From Oceanisphaera avium (GTDB lineage: Bacteria > Pseudomonadota > Gammaproteobacteria > Enterobacterales > Aeromonadaceae), in the NCBI RefSeq assembly GCF_002157875.1, contig NZ_CP021376.1:1466001-1530000 (forward strand): a DNA stretch of 64,000 nucleotides. Reading direction: 5' to 3'. This document shows positions 39,550 to 49,075 of the stretch, in pieces (position 1 is the first letter of the stretch; the number at the start of each line of letters is the position of its first letter). Made by a program: the position numbers and the translations under genes. A model generated the notes under the pieces. That model did no database searches, was not told the origin of the DNA, and worked only from the letters and a program-made list of their open reading frames with translations.

Positions 39550-40095
39550 ATGTCTAGAAGAAAATCAATGAAACGCAACCAACCCCACACTGTCGGCGGC
39601 AAGTTTAATCAGGCTACACTTCCTTTTCGCCAAGGCATAGGCCGCGGTATTGAAAAATGGCAGCAGGTTCCAAAGCCACACAAATTGGGGTTACTGATTT
39701 TAACGCCGCTATGGCTAGGACTATTTCTTTGGCAGCCCGCCCCTGCTTTAGAAGCGGCGCCGGTTACTGGCTCCTTAAACCTATCTTTAGAGCCAAAGGT
39801 GAGTCGAGAAATTGATATTCCACTAGGCGCTAAGCGCATTGATCACACCCTAATGCAAGGCGAAACACTGGCGGCGTTATTTCGCCAATGGCAACTGCCC
39901 GGGAGCGACTTAATTGCACTGGTGCGCGCAGAGCCCTCTTATAAGCCCTTAAGTCAGGTACGCGTCGGCCAGGCACTGACTTTAGTGGTGAACAAAGAAG
40001 GCCAGCTGCATTATATTGAAGTTACCGATAATGGCCTGTTAATCACCGCCTTTCGCCGTTTAGGCCAAGAGTTTGCGCTGGTTAACACTCCTTAA
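39550..40095 (+). CDS. OapA/LysM-like domain protein (YtfB-type, single transmembrane helix)
   Basis: 181 residues, RBS GAGGTGGCTAT. A basic cytoplasmic N-terminus is followed by a helix at about 48-64 (LGLLILTPLWLGLFLW), then a periplasmic OapA / LysM-like domain (about 100-178) with the typical HTLMQGETLAALFRQWQLPG and PLSQVRVGQALTL. Related E. coli YtfB binds glycan and affects cell division. It may carry a peptidoglycan-binding function. It lies convergent to ligA. Confidence 0.85.
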   Translation: MSRRKSMKRNQPHTVGGKFNQATLPFRQGIGRGIEKWQQVPKPHKLGLLILTPLWLGLFLWQPAPALEAAPVTGSLNLSLEPKVSREIDIPLGAKRIDHTLMQGETLAALFRQWQLPGSDLIALVRAEPSYKPLSQVRVGQALTLVVNKEGQLHYIEVTDNGLLITAFRRLGQEFALVNTP

Positions 40096-40185
40096 TAGCC
40101 ACAGTTATTTAGCCACTTAACTACCTTCTTCGTTGGCTCTCTCAAATAGAGGAGAGCCTAATAGCGTCTTGTCGTTGCCCGCCTA

Positions 40186-42264
<2,079 letters not shown>

Positions 42265-42305
42265 ATTGAACAAAATATAAGTTACATACAGCGCAGCGCC
42301 GCTAG

Positions 42306-43391
42306 TTACTGAGCCTGACTATCATAATCGCTCAACTGGCCGCGACAGCGCACTAAGTACTCTAAGGCTAATGCTTGACGCTGGTTATCCACTAATAAAG
42401 CATCTAAGTCTTCGGCAATATTATCGGCCGCTTGGATCATCATATTAAAATGATTCTTAGCCATGCCAGGCGGAGGTAACTGCATAAAAATAGACACGCC
42501 AGGGGTGGTGAACTCACTCATGGCATTGGGATTAAACGTGCCGGGATTAACCATGTTCGCTAAGCTAAACAAGGGTTCTCCTTGGCCAGCACTGCCTTGA
42601 TAGCGGTGAAAAATATCCATATCACCAAACACAAAACCCGCATCGGTGACGGCACGCACCAACTCAGTGCCGGCTAACAGTTGCTCAGGCTTAGCCATCA
42701 CGTTAATGACATATACCTCTTGCCACGTTTTAGGCGCAGGCTTAGCAATCACAGGCTCTGGAGTGGGGCTCACTGGGGCTTCAGGCTGCACATTCGCTTC
42801 TGCTATTGGCTCTGGCGAGGGAGGCAGCTCAGCTGGCGCTGGCTCATGGTTATCAAAAAGAGGGTCTATCTCCCCTTTTTGATATTGGCGTGCTCGCAAC
42901 TCAGCTTCGCTTTCAGGCTGAGCTAGCACCGGGCTATCAGATTCGGCTGCCTTTTCAGGCTGGCTAGCAGCGGGCGTATTGGCAACATCAGCTAAGGCTT
43001 GCTCTTCTTGAAAAGGTGCGCTCGCTAAGTCATCTTCCGCAAACACACTACTTGATAAAGTAGGAGGCAGACCAAGATGAGGCTCGTGTTGCTCATCATC
43101 CTCTACAGCGTAAAAGTGGGGACTGATTTGCCAATCATCTTCGAGCTCTTGATTACGCGATAAAGACTCGGCTTGATGATGTCCCGCCACGCGCACGCGA
43201 CCAATGCCATCACTATCAAAGCCGTCTGTGGTTTCATCTGTCTTATCGAGCGGAGTTGGCGCCACTTTACTTAATGGCTTTTCACGCATCGGTTTTTGAC
43301 GCCCTTTCTGGCTGGTCCACAATCCGTGGATCAGAAGTGCGGCAATGGCTACCGCGCCCAGAATGATCAAGATAATTCGCAAATCCTGCAT
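42306..43391 (-). CDS. zipA: Cell division protein ZipA
   Basis: 361 residues. The N-terminal membrane anchor (5-24, RIILIILGAVAIAALLIHGL) is followed by a basic then acidic Pro/Glu/Ala-rich linker (about 40-225) and the C-terminal FtsZ-binding domain (about 228-355: VYVINVMAKPEQLLAG, FGDMDIFHRYQGS, MVNPGTFN). It tethers FtsZ to the inner membrane. The linker length and acidic composition are typical for Vibrio/Aeromonas-type ZipA. Confidence 0.96.
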   Translation of the reverse strand: MQDLRIILIILGAVAIAALLIHGLWTSQKGRQKPMREKPLSKVAPTPLDKTDETTDGFDSDGIGRVRVAGHHQAESLSRNQELEDDWQISPHFYAVEDDEQHEPHLGLPPTLSSSVFAEDDLASAPFQEEQALADVANTPAASQPEKAAESDSPVLAQPESEAELRARQYQKGEIDPLFDNHEPAPAELPPSPEPIAEANVQPEAPVSPTPEPVIAKPAPKTWQEVYVINVMAKPEQLLAGTELVRAVTDAGFVFGDMDIFHRYQGSAGQGEPLFSLANMVNPGTFNPNAMSEFTTPGVSIFMQLPPPGMAKNHFNMMIQAADNIAEDLDALLVDNQRQALALEYLVRCRGQLSDYDSQAQ

Positions 43392-43748
43392 TATCGTTTC
43401 TCTAAATATTTTTGCTTATGTTAAGCCATGTCGACGTGGCAAGAATATAGACCATCTTGCGCCGCCATGTTATTGAAGACAATGACAAGGGTATGTTTAC
43501 CATCTCAGTTTGACAAGCGCCATCTGGCTGAGGATGTGAGAAAAAGCGCCATTTGCTGGCTTTTTATGCTTAGGCGCGGCCTCTCTTGTCGTGAGTCGCC
43601 CTTTTATCAACAAAAACGCATAAAATTTCAACGGGATTTAAGCGCAGAGTGTCAAATAAACATCACCTCTGTGTGGCGTTGCTTCTGGCATAATAAACGC
43701 GTGTCTATACTTGAACCCCCGCATGTTATCGATTTAAGGAAGTTTATT
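43392..43748. other. 357-base intergenic region between zipA and cysZ
   Basis: No gene supported. The cysZ frame stays open for 107 codons upstream of its start, but without an RBS at the far ATG and with an un-CysZ-like composition rich in Cys, Arg and Trp, so the extension looks fortuitous. The region must hold the divergent promoters; no clear CysB site was recognised. Confidence 0.5.
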
Positions 43749-44510
43749 ATGTCTGCGCCTGCTCACATCGCCCGCGGCCCGCATTATTTAATTAGAGGCT
43801 TATCGCTAATTTTAGAGCCTGATTTGCGATTGTTTGTATTATTACCTCTCGCCATCAACTTACTGCTTTTTGGCGGCGCATTCTATTGGCTTTATTTGCA
43901 ACTCGACACCCTCTTTGGCTGGTTTGTACAAACGACGCCCAACTATTTGCAATGGCTAAGATACCTATTATGGCCCATAGCCATCATTACCATCATGGTG
44001 GTGTTTTCATTTATATTTACTAGCGTCGCTAATCTAATTGCGTCGCCCTTTAATGGTTTGTTATCTGAACGGGTAGAAATGAAGCTAACAGGCCAGCCAT
44101 TGCCCGATGAAAGTGTGTGGGGATTACTTAAAGATACGCCCCGCATGATGGCCAGAGAGATCCATAAAATTGGATATTATTTGCCGCGGGCGCTGGGATG
44201 CTTATTACTATTTTTAATTCCCGTTATTGGCCAAACCTTGGCACCAGTATTGTGGTTTTTATTTAGTGCGTGGATGATGGCAATTCAATATTGTGATTAC
44301 CCGTTTGATAATCACAAAATTGATTTTATAGTGATGCGCCAAGCGCTAGGACAAAAGCGCCAATTAAATTTAAGCTTTGGCGCCAGTGTAGCCCTGTGCT
44401 CTAGCATACCAATCATTAATTTATTAATTATTCCCGCCGCCATTTGCGGCGCGACCGCCTTATGGGTGGATCACTATACCCAACTGCGCACAGGCCCTGT
44501 GTCTAAATGA
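43749..44510 (+). CDS. cysZ: Sulfate transporter CysZ
   Basis: 253 residues from ATG 43749 with AAGGA 8 bases upstream (E. coli 253). Four or more hydrophobic segments; family signatures are GPHYLIRGLSLILEPDLR near the start, FNGLLSERVE (near 100) and the FDNHKIDF block with its aromatic neighbours (near 185). It takes up sulfate or sulfite for cysteine synthesis. In E. coli it lies next to cysK; here the ycbK-like gene and ldtD are inserted between. Its 3' end overlaps the convergent ycbK-like gene by 37 bases. Confidence 0.95.
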   Translation: MSAPAHIARGPHYLIRGLSLILEPDLRLFVLLPLAINLLLFGGAFYWLYLQLDTLFGWFVQTTPNYLQWLRYLLWPIAIITIMVVFSFIFTSVANLIASPFNGLLSERVEMKLTGQPLPDESVWGLLKDTPRMMAREIHKIGYYLPRALGCLLLFLIPVIGQTLAPVLWFLFSAWMMAIQYCDYPFDNHKIDFIVMRQALGQKRQLNLSFGASVALCSSIPIINLLIIPAAICGATALWVDHYTQLRTGPVSK

Positions 44511-45070
44511 ACAAAATTAGACTTGGGGTAATAGCCCACACCGCCGACTTTCATATTAAGTGCTGCTTGGCGTAGTTGGGCTAACGGGACACCTGGAATA
44601 CGCAAATCAATGGCCTGCCCTTTCATGTGATAGCTTTTTTTGGCTACCCCTGAGCTGGTACGGCGCAACATCGCATTCGTATTAGGAGAGCGATAACCCG
44701 AGATCACTTGAATTTCGCCGGTTTTTCCTAAGCGATGCTGTAATAGATATAATTGATCAAATAATTTGGGATCAATATCAAATTGCTCTTGAGCTCTATA
44801 ATCACGCATCACGCGGTTTAGTGTACTTAACCCTTCTTTTATGTAGTGGCCTTCTTCCCAAAAGCTCACGCTCACCTGCTCCCCAGTATTAATACTGTGC
44901 AAATTTAGCTTTCTCACCGGCGCTGAGCGACTAGCAAGCGCGGGCATGGGTAACATGGCGATGGCGCTCAAGCCACCTAAGCCCACCAGCAACCGACGGC
45001 GAGTGATATTTTTTTGTAAGGCAGGATGGGCAATACTAAGAGCGTGCATTTCTTTTTCAACATCATACAT
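44474..45070 (-). CDS. DUF882 / YcbK-type peptidase M15A protein with Tat signal
   Basis: 198 residues from ATG 45070; a further upstream ATG (45163) gives a long Arg-rich extension, and ATG 45049 is also possible. A twin-arginine signal TRRRLLVGLG is followed by a hydrophobic stretch and ALA cleavage. M15-type zinc motifs are SGYRSPNTNAMLRR, SYHMKGQAIDLRI and FVHLDTGP. Likely a periplasmic peptidoglycan carboxypeptidase or MepK-like endopeptidase (E. coli YcbK = MepK). It lies directly downstream of ldtD, the pair MepK and LdtD being functionally linked in 3-3 crosslink turnover. Confidence 0.88.
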   Translation of the reverse strand: MYDVEKEMHALSIAHPALQKNITRRRLLVGLGGLSAIAMLPMPALASRSAPVRKLNLHSINTGEQVSVSFWEEGHYIKEGLSTLNRVMRDYRAQEQFDIDPKLFDQLYLLQHRLGKTGEIQVISGYRSPNTNAMLRRTSSGVAKKSYHMKGQAIDLRIPGVPLAQLRQAALNMKVGGVGYYPKSNFVHLDTGPVRSWV

Positions 45071-45334
45071 AGTGCTAAACTCACGAGTAAACAAGACGCA
45101 CGCACAGCGGCTTAGCCGATTTTGCATGGTGTTAAATCTGTTTAAAACTACGGACTTAATCACGCTCGAAGACCTTGATGATCACTCGACTGCACACAAA
45201 AAAAGCAGGCTCAGCAAAAGGCTGTGCTACAGGGGGCTTTAAAAGTTAAGGGCGAAGTCTTATCTTCGCCTCGGTAAACTGTATAGAAAATACGCTATAC
45301 AAGACCAAAAAATCAACACCTATGGCGTTAAAAA

Positions 45335-45369
45335 GAGTAAGTTGCTACTTCGATCACGCCAACTTACTC
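45335..45369. repeat. Perfect 10-base inverted repeat after ldtD
   Basis: GAGTAAGTTG and CAACTTACTC with a 15-base spacer lie in the 332-base gap between ldtD and the ycbK-like gene. No T run follows, so it is not an obvious terminator. A second hairpin (GGCGAAG / CTTCGCC, 45251-45270) lies nearby. Both could be processing or operator sites between the two genes. Confidence 0.6.
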
Positions 45370-45402
45370 GTCACTTAAGGCCTAGCAGTAAGCGATAGCG
45401 CT

Positions 45403-47064
45403 TTACCCCGCCTTAAAAGGACTGGTAATGCCATTATCAAAGCCATAGATATCATTTCTAAACTGCGGTTGGCCATTTTCTCCTAACCAACCGGGCCAAT
45501 ACACCATATATAACGGCAGTGCTTGCTTTACCTTTACCCACTTTGTCTCAGGATTAGCTTTAAGCGCGCTTAAGCGTGCACTGCTTAGTTGATCATGTAA
45601 TAACCAATCCGCTAACTGCTCCGCGCCCTCTACCCGTACGCAGCCTGAGCTAAAGGCGCGACTATCACGCGCAAATAATCCCCGCCCTGGGGTGTCGTGC
45701 AGATAAATTGCATCGTTATTCGGTAAGTGAAATTTATAAGCGCCGAGTGCATTGCCCCGCCCTGGACGCTGGCGGAGTCGATAAGGAAAACCGCCGCCTT
45801 CTTCAAATCGAGTTTGCCATTCTTCACGAGGAATAATGTGGGTGCCGGAGTTATCGAGTACTTCAAATCCTTGGCGGTCGAGGTAATAAGGATCTCGAGC
45901 CAATTTAGGCAAGATATCTTTATTAATAATAGAGCGCGGTACATTCCAAGGTGGATTAAATACGACGCTGGTGATCTTGCTCGCCATAATGGGCGTTTTT
46001 CGCTTGTTTTGGCCGACAATCACATTGCTCTCAAACACTAAAGCTTGATTTTGATAAAGTCGCAAATGGTACTCTGGAATATTAACCAGCATATAGGAGC
46101 TGGGTAAGTCATCGCCAATTAAGGTGCGCAGCATACTGCGCATTAATAACTGGGCGCGTTGCAAAGGCGGCGTATTTAACCAAGCATAGGTTTGCGCCCC
46201 TATCACGCCATCCACGGTTAAACCATGGCGCGCTTGAAAGCGTTTCACGCCTGCAGCTAAGTCTTCATCATAGCGCTGAGGATCGCGCATCAGGGGAGCT
46301 GGTAAAGGCGAGCTGAGTTGAGAGCGACTGGGCAATTCCAGCTCTGGCTCTTCTATATCAAAGTCTAATTCACTGAGCTCATTATGGGGCTCACTCCATG
46401 CCTCCTCGGTTAGCTCTACCGTGCTAGGCACGCTTAGCGCGTCAAGCTCAACTTCCAGCTGTACTTGCTCAGGTATCGCATTAAGTGAGCCTTGAGGCAT
46501 ATCACCTAACCATTGTAAGCGCTCACGAATTTGGGGGATTTGCGCATGATAGTCATTAGGGCGCAACGTCTCTCTTGGCAAAGAAGGCCACGCCTGTTCA
46601 GTTAACGCCAACAGTCGGGTTAGCTGCGCTACTAACTGCTCATGATCACCATAGCCAGGCGTTAAGCGCTGCACTAATTGACTGCGCTCACCTAAAGCCT
46701 TTGCCGAGTGCAAATTAGCTTCATCAATGTCTGATATGATTAAAGGGAGCTGGCGAGTGCGTAAGTATTGGCGATCATTAAACGATAATTTAGCCCATTG
46801 GCGCCAAAAGCTTTGTAAGCCCAGCAATAAGCGATCATCAGCTTGCTCAGACGCAGTACTGGGCGTAGTGGCCTGTTGCCACCACTGAGTTATTTGCGGA
46901 TGCACATCTGCTAAAGCCAGCTCTAATCCTAATTGATGGAGCTGTTGCCTTACTTCAGGTTCATCTTGCCAGTTTTGAGCGTGAGCAGGCGCTAGCGTCA
47001 GCCCAAGGACTAACCATAAGCTCATCACGATATTGCGTTTTGTTATCCGCTTAACCACTATCAT
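45403..47064 (-). CDS. ldtD: L,D-transpeptidase (LdtD/YcbB type)
   Basis: 553 residues from ATG 47064, chosen for GGCGGA 7 bases upstream. The signal peptide ends ...LAPAHA, so it is periplasmic. A helical N-terminal domain, a peptidoglycan-binding domain with GVKRFQARHGLTVDGVIGAQ (near 275) and a YkuD catalytic domain (about 320-500) with HDTPGRGLF and the nucleophile Cys475 in SSGCVRVEG. It forms 3-3 meso-DAP crosslinks and can confer beta-lactam tolerance in E. coli. It lies beside the YcbK-type hydrolase as in E. coli. Confidence 0.93.
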   Translation of the reverse strand: MIVVKRITKRNIVMSLWLVLGLTLAPAHAQNWQDEPEVRQQLHQLGLELALADVHPQITQWWQQATTPSTASEQADDRLLLGLQSFWRQWAKLSFNDRQYLRTRQLPLIISDIDEANLHSAKALGERSQLVQRLTPGYGDHEQLVAQLTRLLALTEQAWPSLPRETLRPNDYHAQIPQIRERLQWLGDMPQGSLNAIPEQVQLEVELDALSVPSTVELTEEAWSEPHNELSELDFDIEEPELELPSRSQLSSPLPAPLMRDPQRYDEDLAAGVKRFQARHGLTVDGVIGAQTYAWLNTPPLQRAQLLMRSMLRTLIGDDLPSSYMLVNIPEYHLRLYQNQALVFESNVIVGQNKRKTPIMASKITSVVFNPPWNVPRSIINKDILPKLARDPYYLDRQGFEVLDNSGTHIIPREEWQTRFEEGGGFPYRLRQRPGRGNALGAYKFHLPNNDAIYLHDTPGRGLFARDSRAFSSGCVRVEGAEQLADWLLHDQLSSARLSALKANPETKWVKVKQALPLYMVYWPGWLGENGQPQFRNDIYGFDNGITSPFKAG

Positions 47065-47264
47065 ATCTGTCCGCCCATTCTTAAATTGCATTGCTAACTG
47101 GCATTGATTACGGCGATTATCTACTAGTTACGCACGAATATCTTGCTTCTACACTGCTTGATAGCAAACTAATCCATCAGGCGCTAGATATTCTCGCCTT
47201 TCCCTACCTGCTATAAATGCATATGATTTGCCTATCCAATAACATATGGTTATAACAATTTGCT

Positions 47265-47306
47265 ACTTCTCATTCTAATTTGTCACTTCTCATTCTAAAT
47301 AGAATG
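47265..47306. repeat. Direct and inverted repeat in the cysK leader
   Basis: ACTTCTCATTCTAA occurs twice (47265-47278 and 47285-47298), the copies 20 bases apart, i.e. on the same face of the helix. The second copy extends into the palindrome CATTCT-AAAT-AGAATG (47291-47306). It lies about 70 bases before the cysK ATG in a 312-base gap otherwise without genes. CysB sites are weakly conserved, so CysB or another regulator is possible. Confidence 0.6.
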
Positions 47307-47376
47307 AGTAAGCTGGTTGTATATCAATAATGATGATGTTAGCGCACTAACTTTAGCGAACGATAGGAACAGCCCC

Positions 47377-48345
47377 ATGAGCAAAATTTTTGAAGATAAC
47401 TCGCTGACCATTGGCAATACTCCTTTGGTACGATTGAATCGCGTGAGCAAAGGCCGTGTATTGGCGAAAGTTGAGAGCCGCAACCCAAGCTTTAGCGTAA
47501 AGTGCCGTATTGGCGCCAATATGATTTGGGATGCCGAAAAGCGCGGTGAACTGGTCCCTGGTAAAGAGCTGATTGAGCCAACCAGTGGCAATACCGGTAT
47601 CGCACTGGCATTTGTGGCAGCCTCTCGTGGCTATCCTATTACGCTCACCATGCCAAATACCATGAGCATGGAGCGTCGTCAGCTATTAAAAGCGCTCGGC
47701 GCTAACATTGTGCTTACCGAAGGCGCACAAGGCATGAAAGGTGCCATTGAAAAAGCCATGGAGCTTAGAGACAGCGCCCCTGAAAAATTTGTGTTATTGC
47801 AGCAGTTTAATAACCCTGCTAACCCAGAAATACACGAAAAAACCACAGGTCCAGAAATTTGGGATGCCACAGACGGTGACGTAGATGTCTTTGTATCTGG
47901 GGTCGGCACCGGTGGTACCTTAACAGGTGTAGCACGTTACCTTAAAAACACTAAGGGCAAGGCTGTGACTGTGGTTGCTGTAGAACCTACTGAGTCCCCC
48001 GTCATTGCCCAAGCTCTGGCCGGCGAGCCGCTCACACCGGGCCCGCATAAAATTCAAGGCATAGGAGCAGGTTTTATACCGGGTAACTTAGACTTGTCTT
48101 TAATTGATCGCGTAGAGCAAGTGAATAGCGAAGATGCCATTGAGATGGCGCGCCGCTTGATGAAAGACGAAGGTATTTTGGCCGGCTTTAGCTCTGGCGC
48201 CGCCGTGGTCGCCGCTAATCGTTTAGCCGAGCTACCCGAATTTGCTAACAAGACCATAGTCGTGATCTTGCCAAGTTCAGGTGAGCGTTACTTAAGTACT
48301 GTGTTGTTTCAAGGTATTTTCACCGAACAAGAACAACCTGCCTAA
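47377..48345 (+). CDS. cysK: Cysteine synthase A (O-acetylserine sulfhydrylase)
   Basis: 322 residues from ATG 47377 with AGGAA 9 bases upstream; a longer frame to 47317 is unsupported (E. coli 323). PLP enzyme making cysteine from O-acetylserine and sulfide. Motifs: [11 protein letters not shown], the PLP lysine in [11 protein letters not shown] (near 42), [12 protein letters not shown] (near 68), [10 protein letters not shown] (near 176) and SSGAAVVAA (near 272). It is followed by a strong terminator and then crr. Confidence 0.97.
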   Translation: MSKIFEDNSLTIGNTPLVRLNRVSKGRVLAKVESRNPSFSVKCRIGANMIWDAEKRGELVPGKELIEPTSGNTGIALAFVAASRGYPITLTMPNTMSMERRQLLKALGANIVLTEGAQGMKGAIEKAMELRDSAPEKFVLLQQFNNPANPEIHEKTTGPEIWDATDGDVDVFVSGVGTGGTLTGVARYLKNTKGKAVTVVAVEPTESPVIAQALAGEPLTPGPHKIQGIGAGFIPGNLDLSLIDRVEQVNSEDAIEMARRLMKDEGILAGFSSGAAVVAANRLAELPEFANKTIVVILPSSGERYLSTVLFQGIFTEQEQPA

Positions 48346-48384
48346 TAAGGCCGCGCTTTTTTAAAGCTCGGTGTTAATGCCAGT

Positions 48385-48421
48385 ACGGCGCCTTCTTGAC
48401 TACAAGAGGGCGCCGTTTTTT
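48385..48421 (+). terminator. Rho-independent terminator of cysK
   Basis: ACGGCGCC...CTTG pairs with CAAG...GGCGCCGT and is followed by a T run, placed where ptsH would start in the E. coli order. Confidence 0.92.
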
Positions 48422-48498
48422 ATTCTTTATTCACGCTTTTTTCTTTTCCCTAAGTGGGTCTGTTATCATTCTGGCTTCAACGTGCAGGGAGCCACTAC

Positions 48499-49008
48499 AT
48501 GAGTCTGTTCAATAAGCTAAAAAGAATGGTAGTTGATGAGTCCGCCAAGGTAGTGGATCTGGTGCTACTAGCCCCTTTATCTGGTGAAGTCGTCCCCTTA
48601 GCAGAAGTGCCAGATGTGGTGTTTGCCGAAAAAATTATCGGCGATGGACTGGCGATTAAGCCAAGCGGTAATAAGATGGTGGCACCGTGCGATGGGGTGC
48701 TCAGCAAAATATTTGAGCACAACCAAGCTTTTGCGATAGACAGTGATGCCGGCCTTGAGGTGTTTGTGCACTTTGGGGTAGATACCGTGGAGCTAAAAGG
48801 CGAAGGTTTTACTCGTATTGCCCAACAAGGGCAAAGAGTGAGTACCGGTGATGTCATTATCGAATTTGATTTAAGTTTATTAGAAGCCAAAGCCAAGTCT
48901 ACGTTAACCTCCATTATTATCTCTAATATGGACGCGGTGAAAGCGCTTAGCCACGCTAGCGGTGCCGTCACCTTAGGTACAGATATTATTTTAAGTGTTA
49001 AAAAATAA
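48499..49008 (+). CDS. crr: PTS glucose-specific EIIA component (EIIA-Glc)
   Basis: 169 residues from ATG 48499 after CAGGGAG (E. coli 169). The phosphorylated His lies in VFVHFGVDTVELKG (near 90) and the partner His earlier in FEHNQAFAI. It passes phosphate from HPr to glucose permeases and regulates adenylate cyclase and non-PTS permeases. Elsewhere ptsH and ptsI precede crr after cysK; here neither is present and crr has its own leader, so phosphate must come from EI/HPr encoded elsewhere or from another route. Confidence 0.96.
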   Translation: MSLFNKLKRMVVDESAKVVDLVLLAPLSGEVVPLAEVPDVVFAEKIIGDGLAIKPSGNKMVAPCDGVLSKIFEHNQAFAIDSDAGLEVFVHFGVDTVELKGEGFTRIAQQGQRVSTGDVIIEFDLSLLEAKAKSTLTSIIISNMDAVKALSHASGAVTLGTDIILSVKK

Positions 49009-49075
49009 TAAACGCTATCTAGCTATAAGGTGAGCGGTGGTTTTTGTAACTAAAAGAACATGAGTAATAACGAAC

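Noticed and set aside
43428..43748. A 107-codon in-frame extension upstream of cysZ
   Set aside because: The CysZ family begins at 43749, which has AAGGA at the right distance; the extension has no RBS and odd composition.
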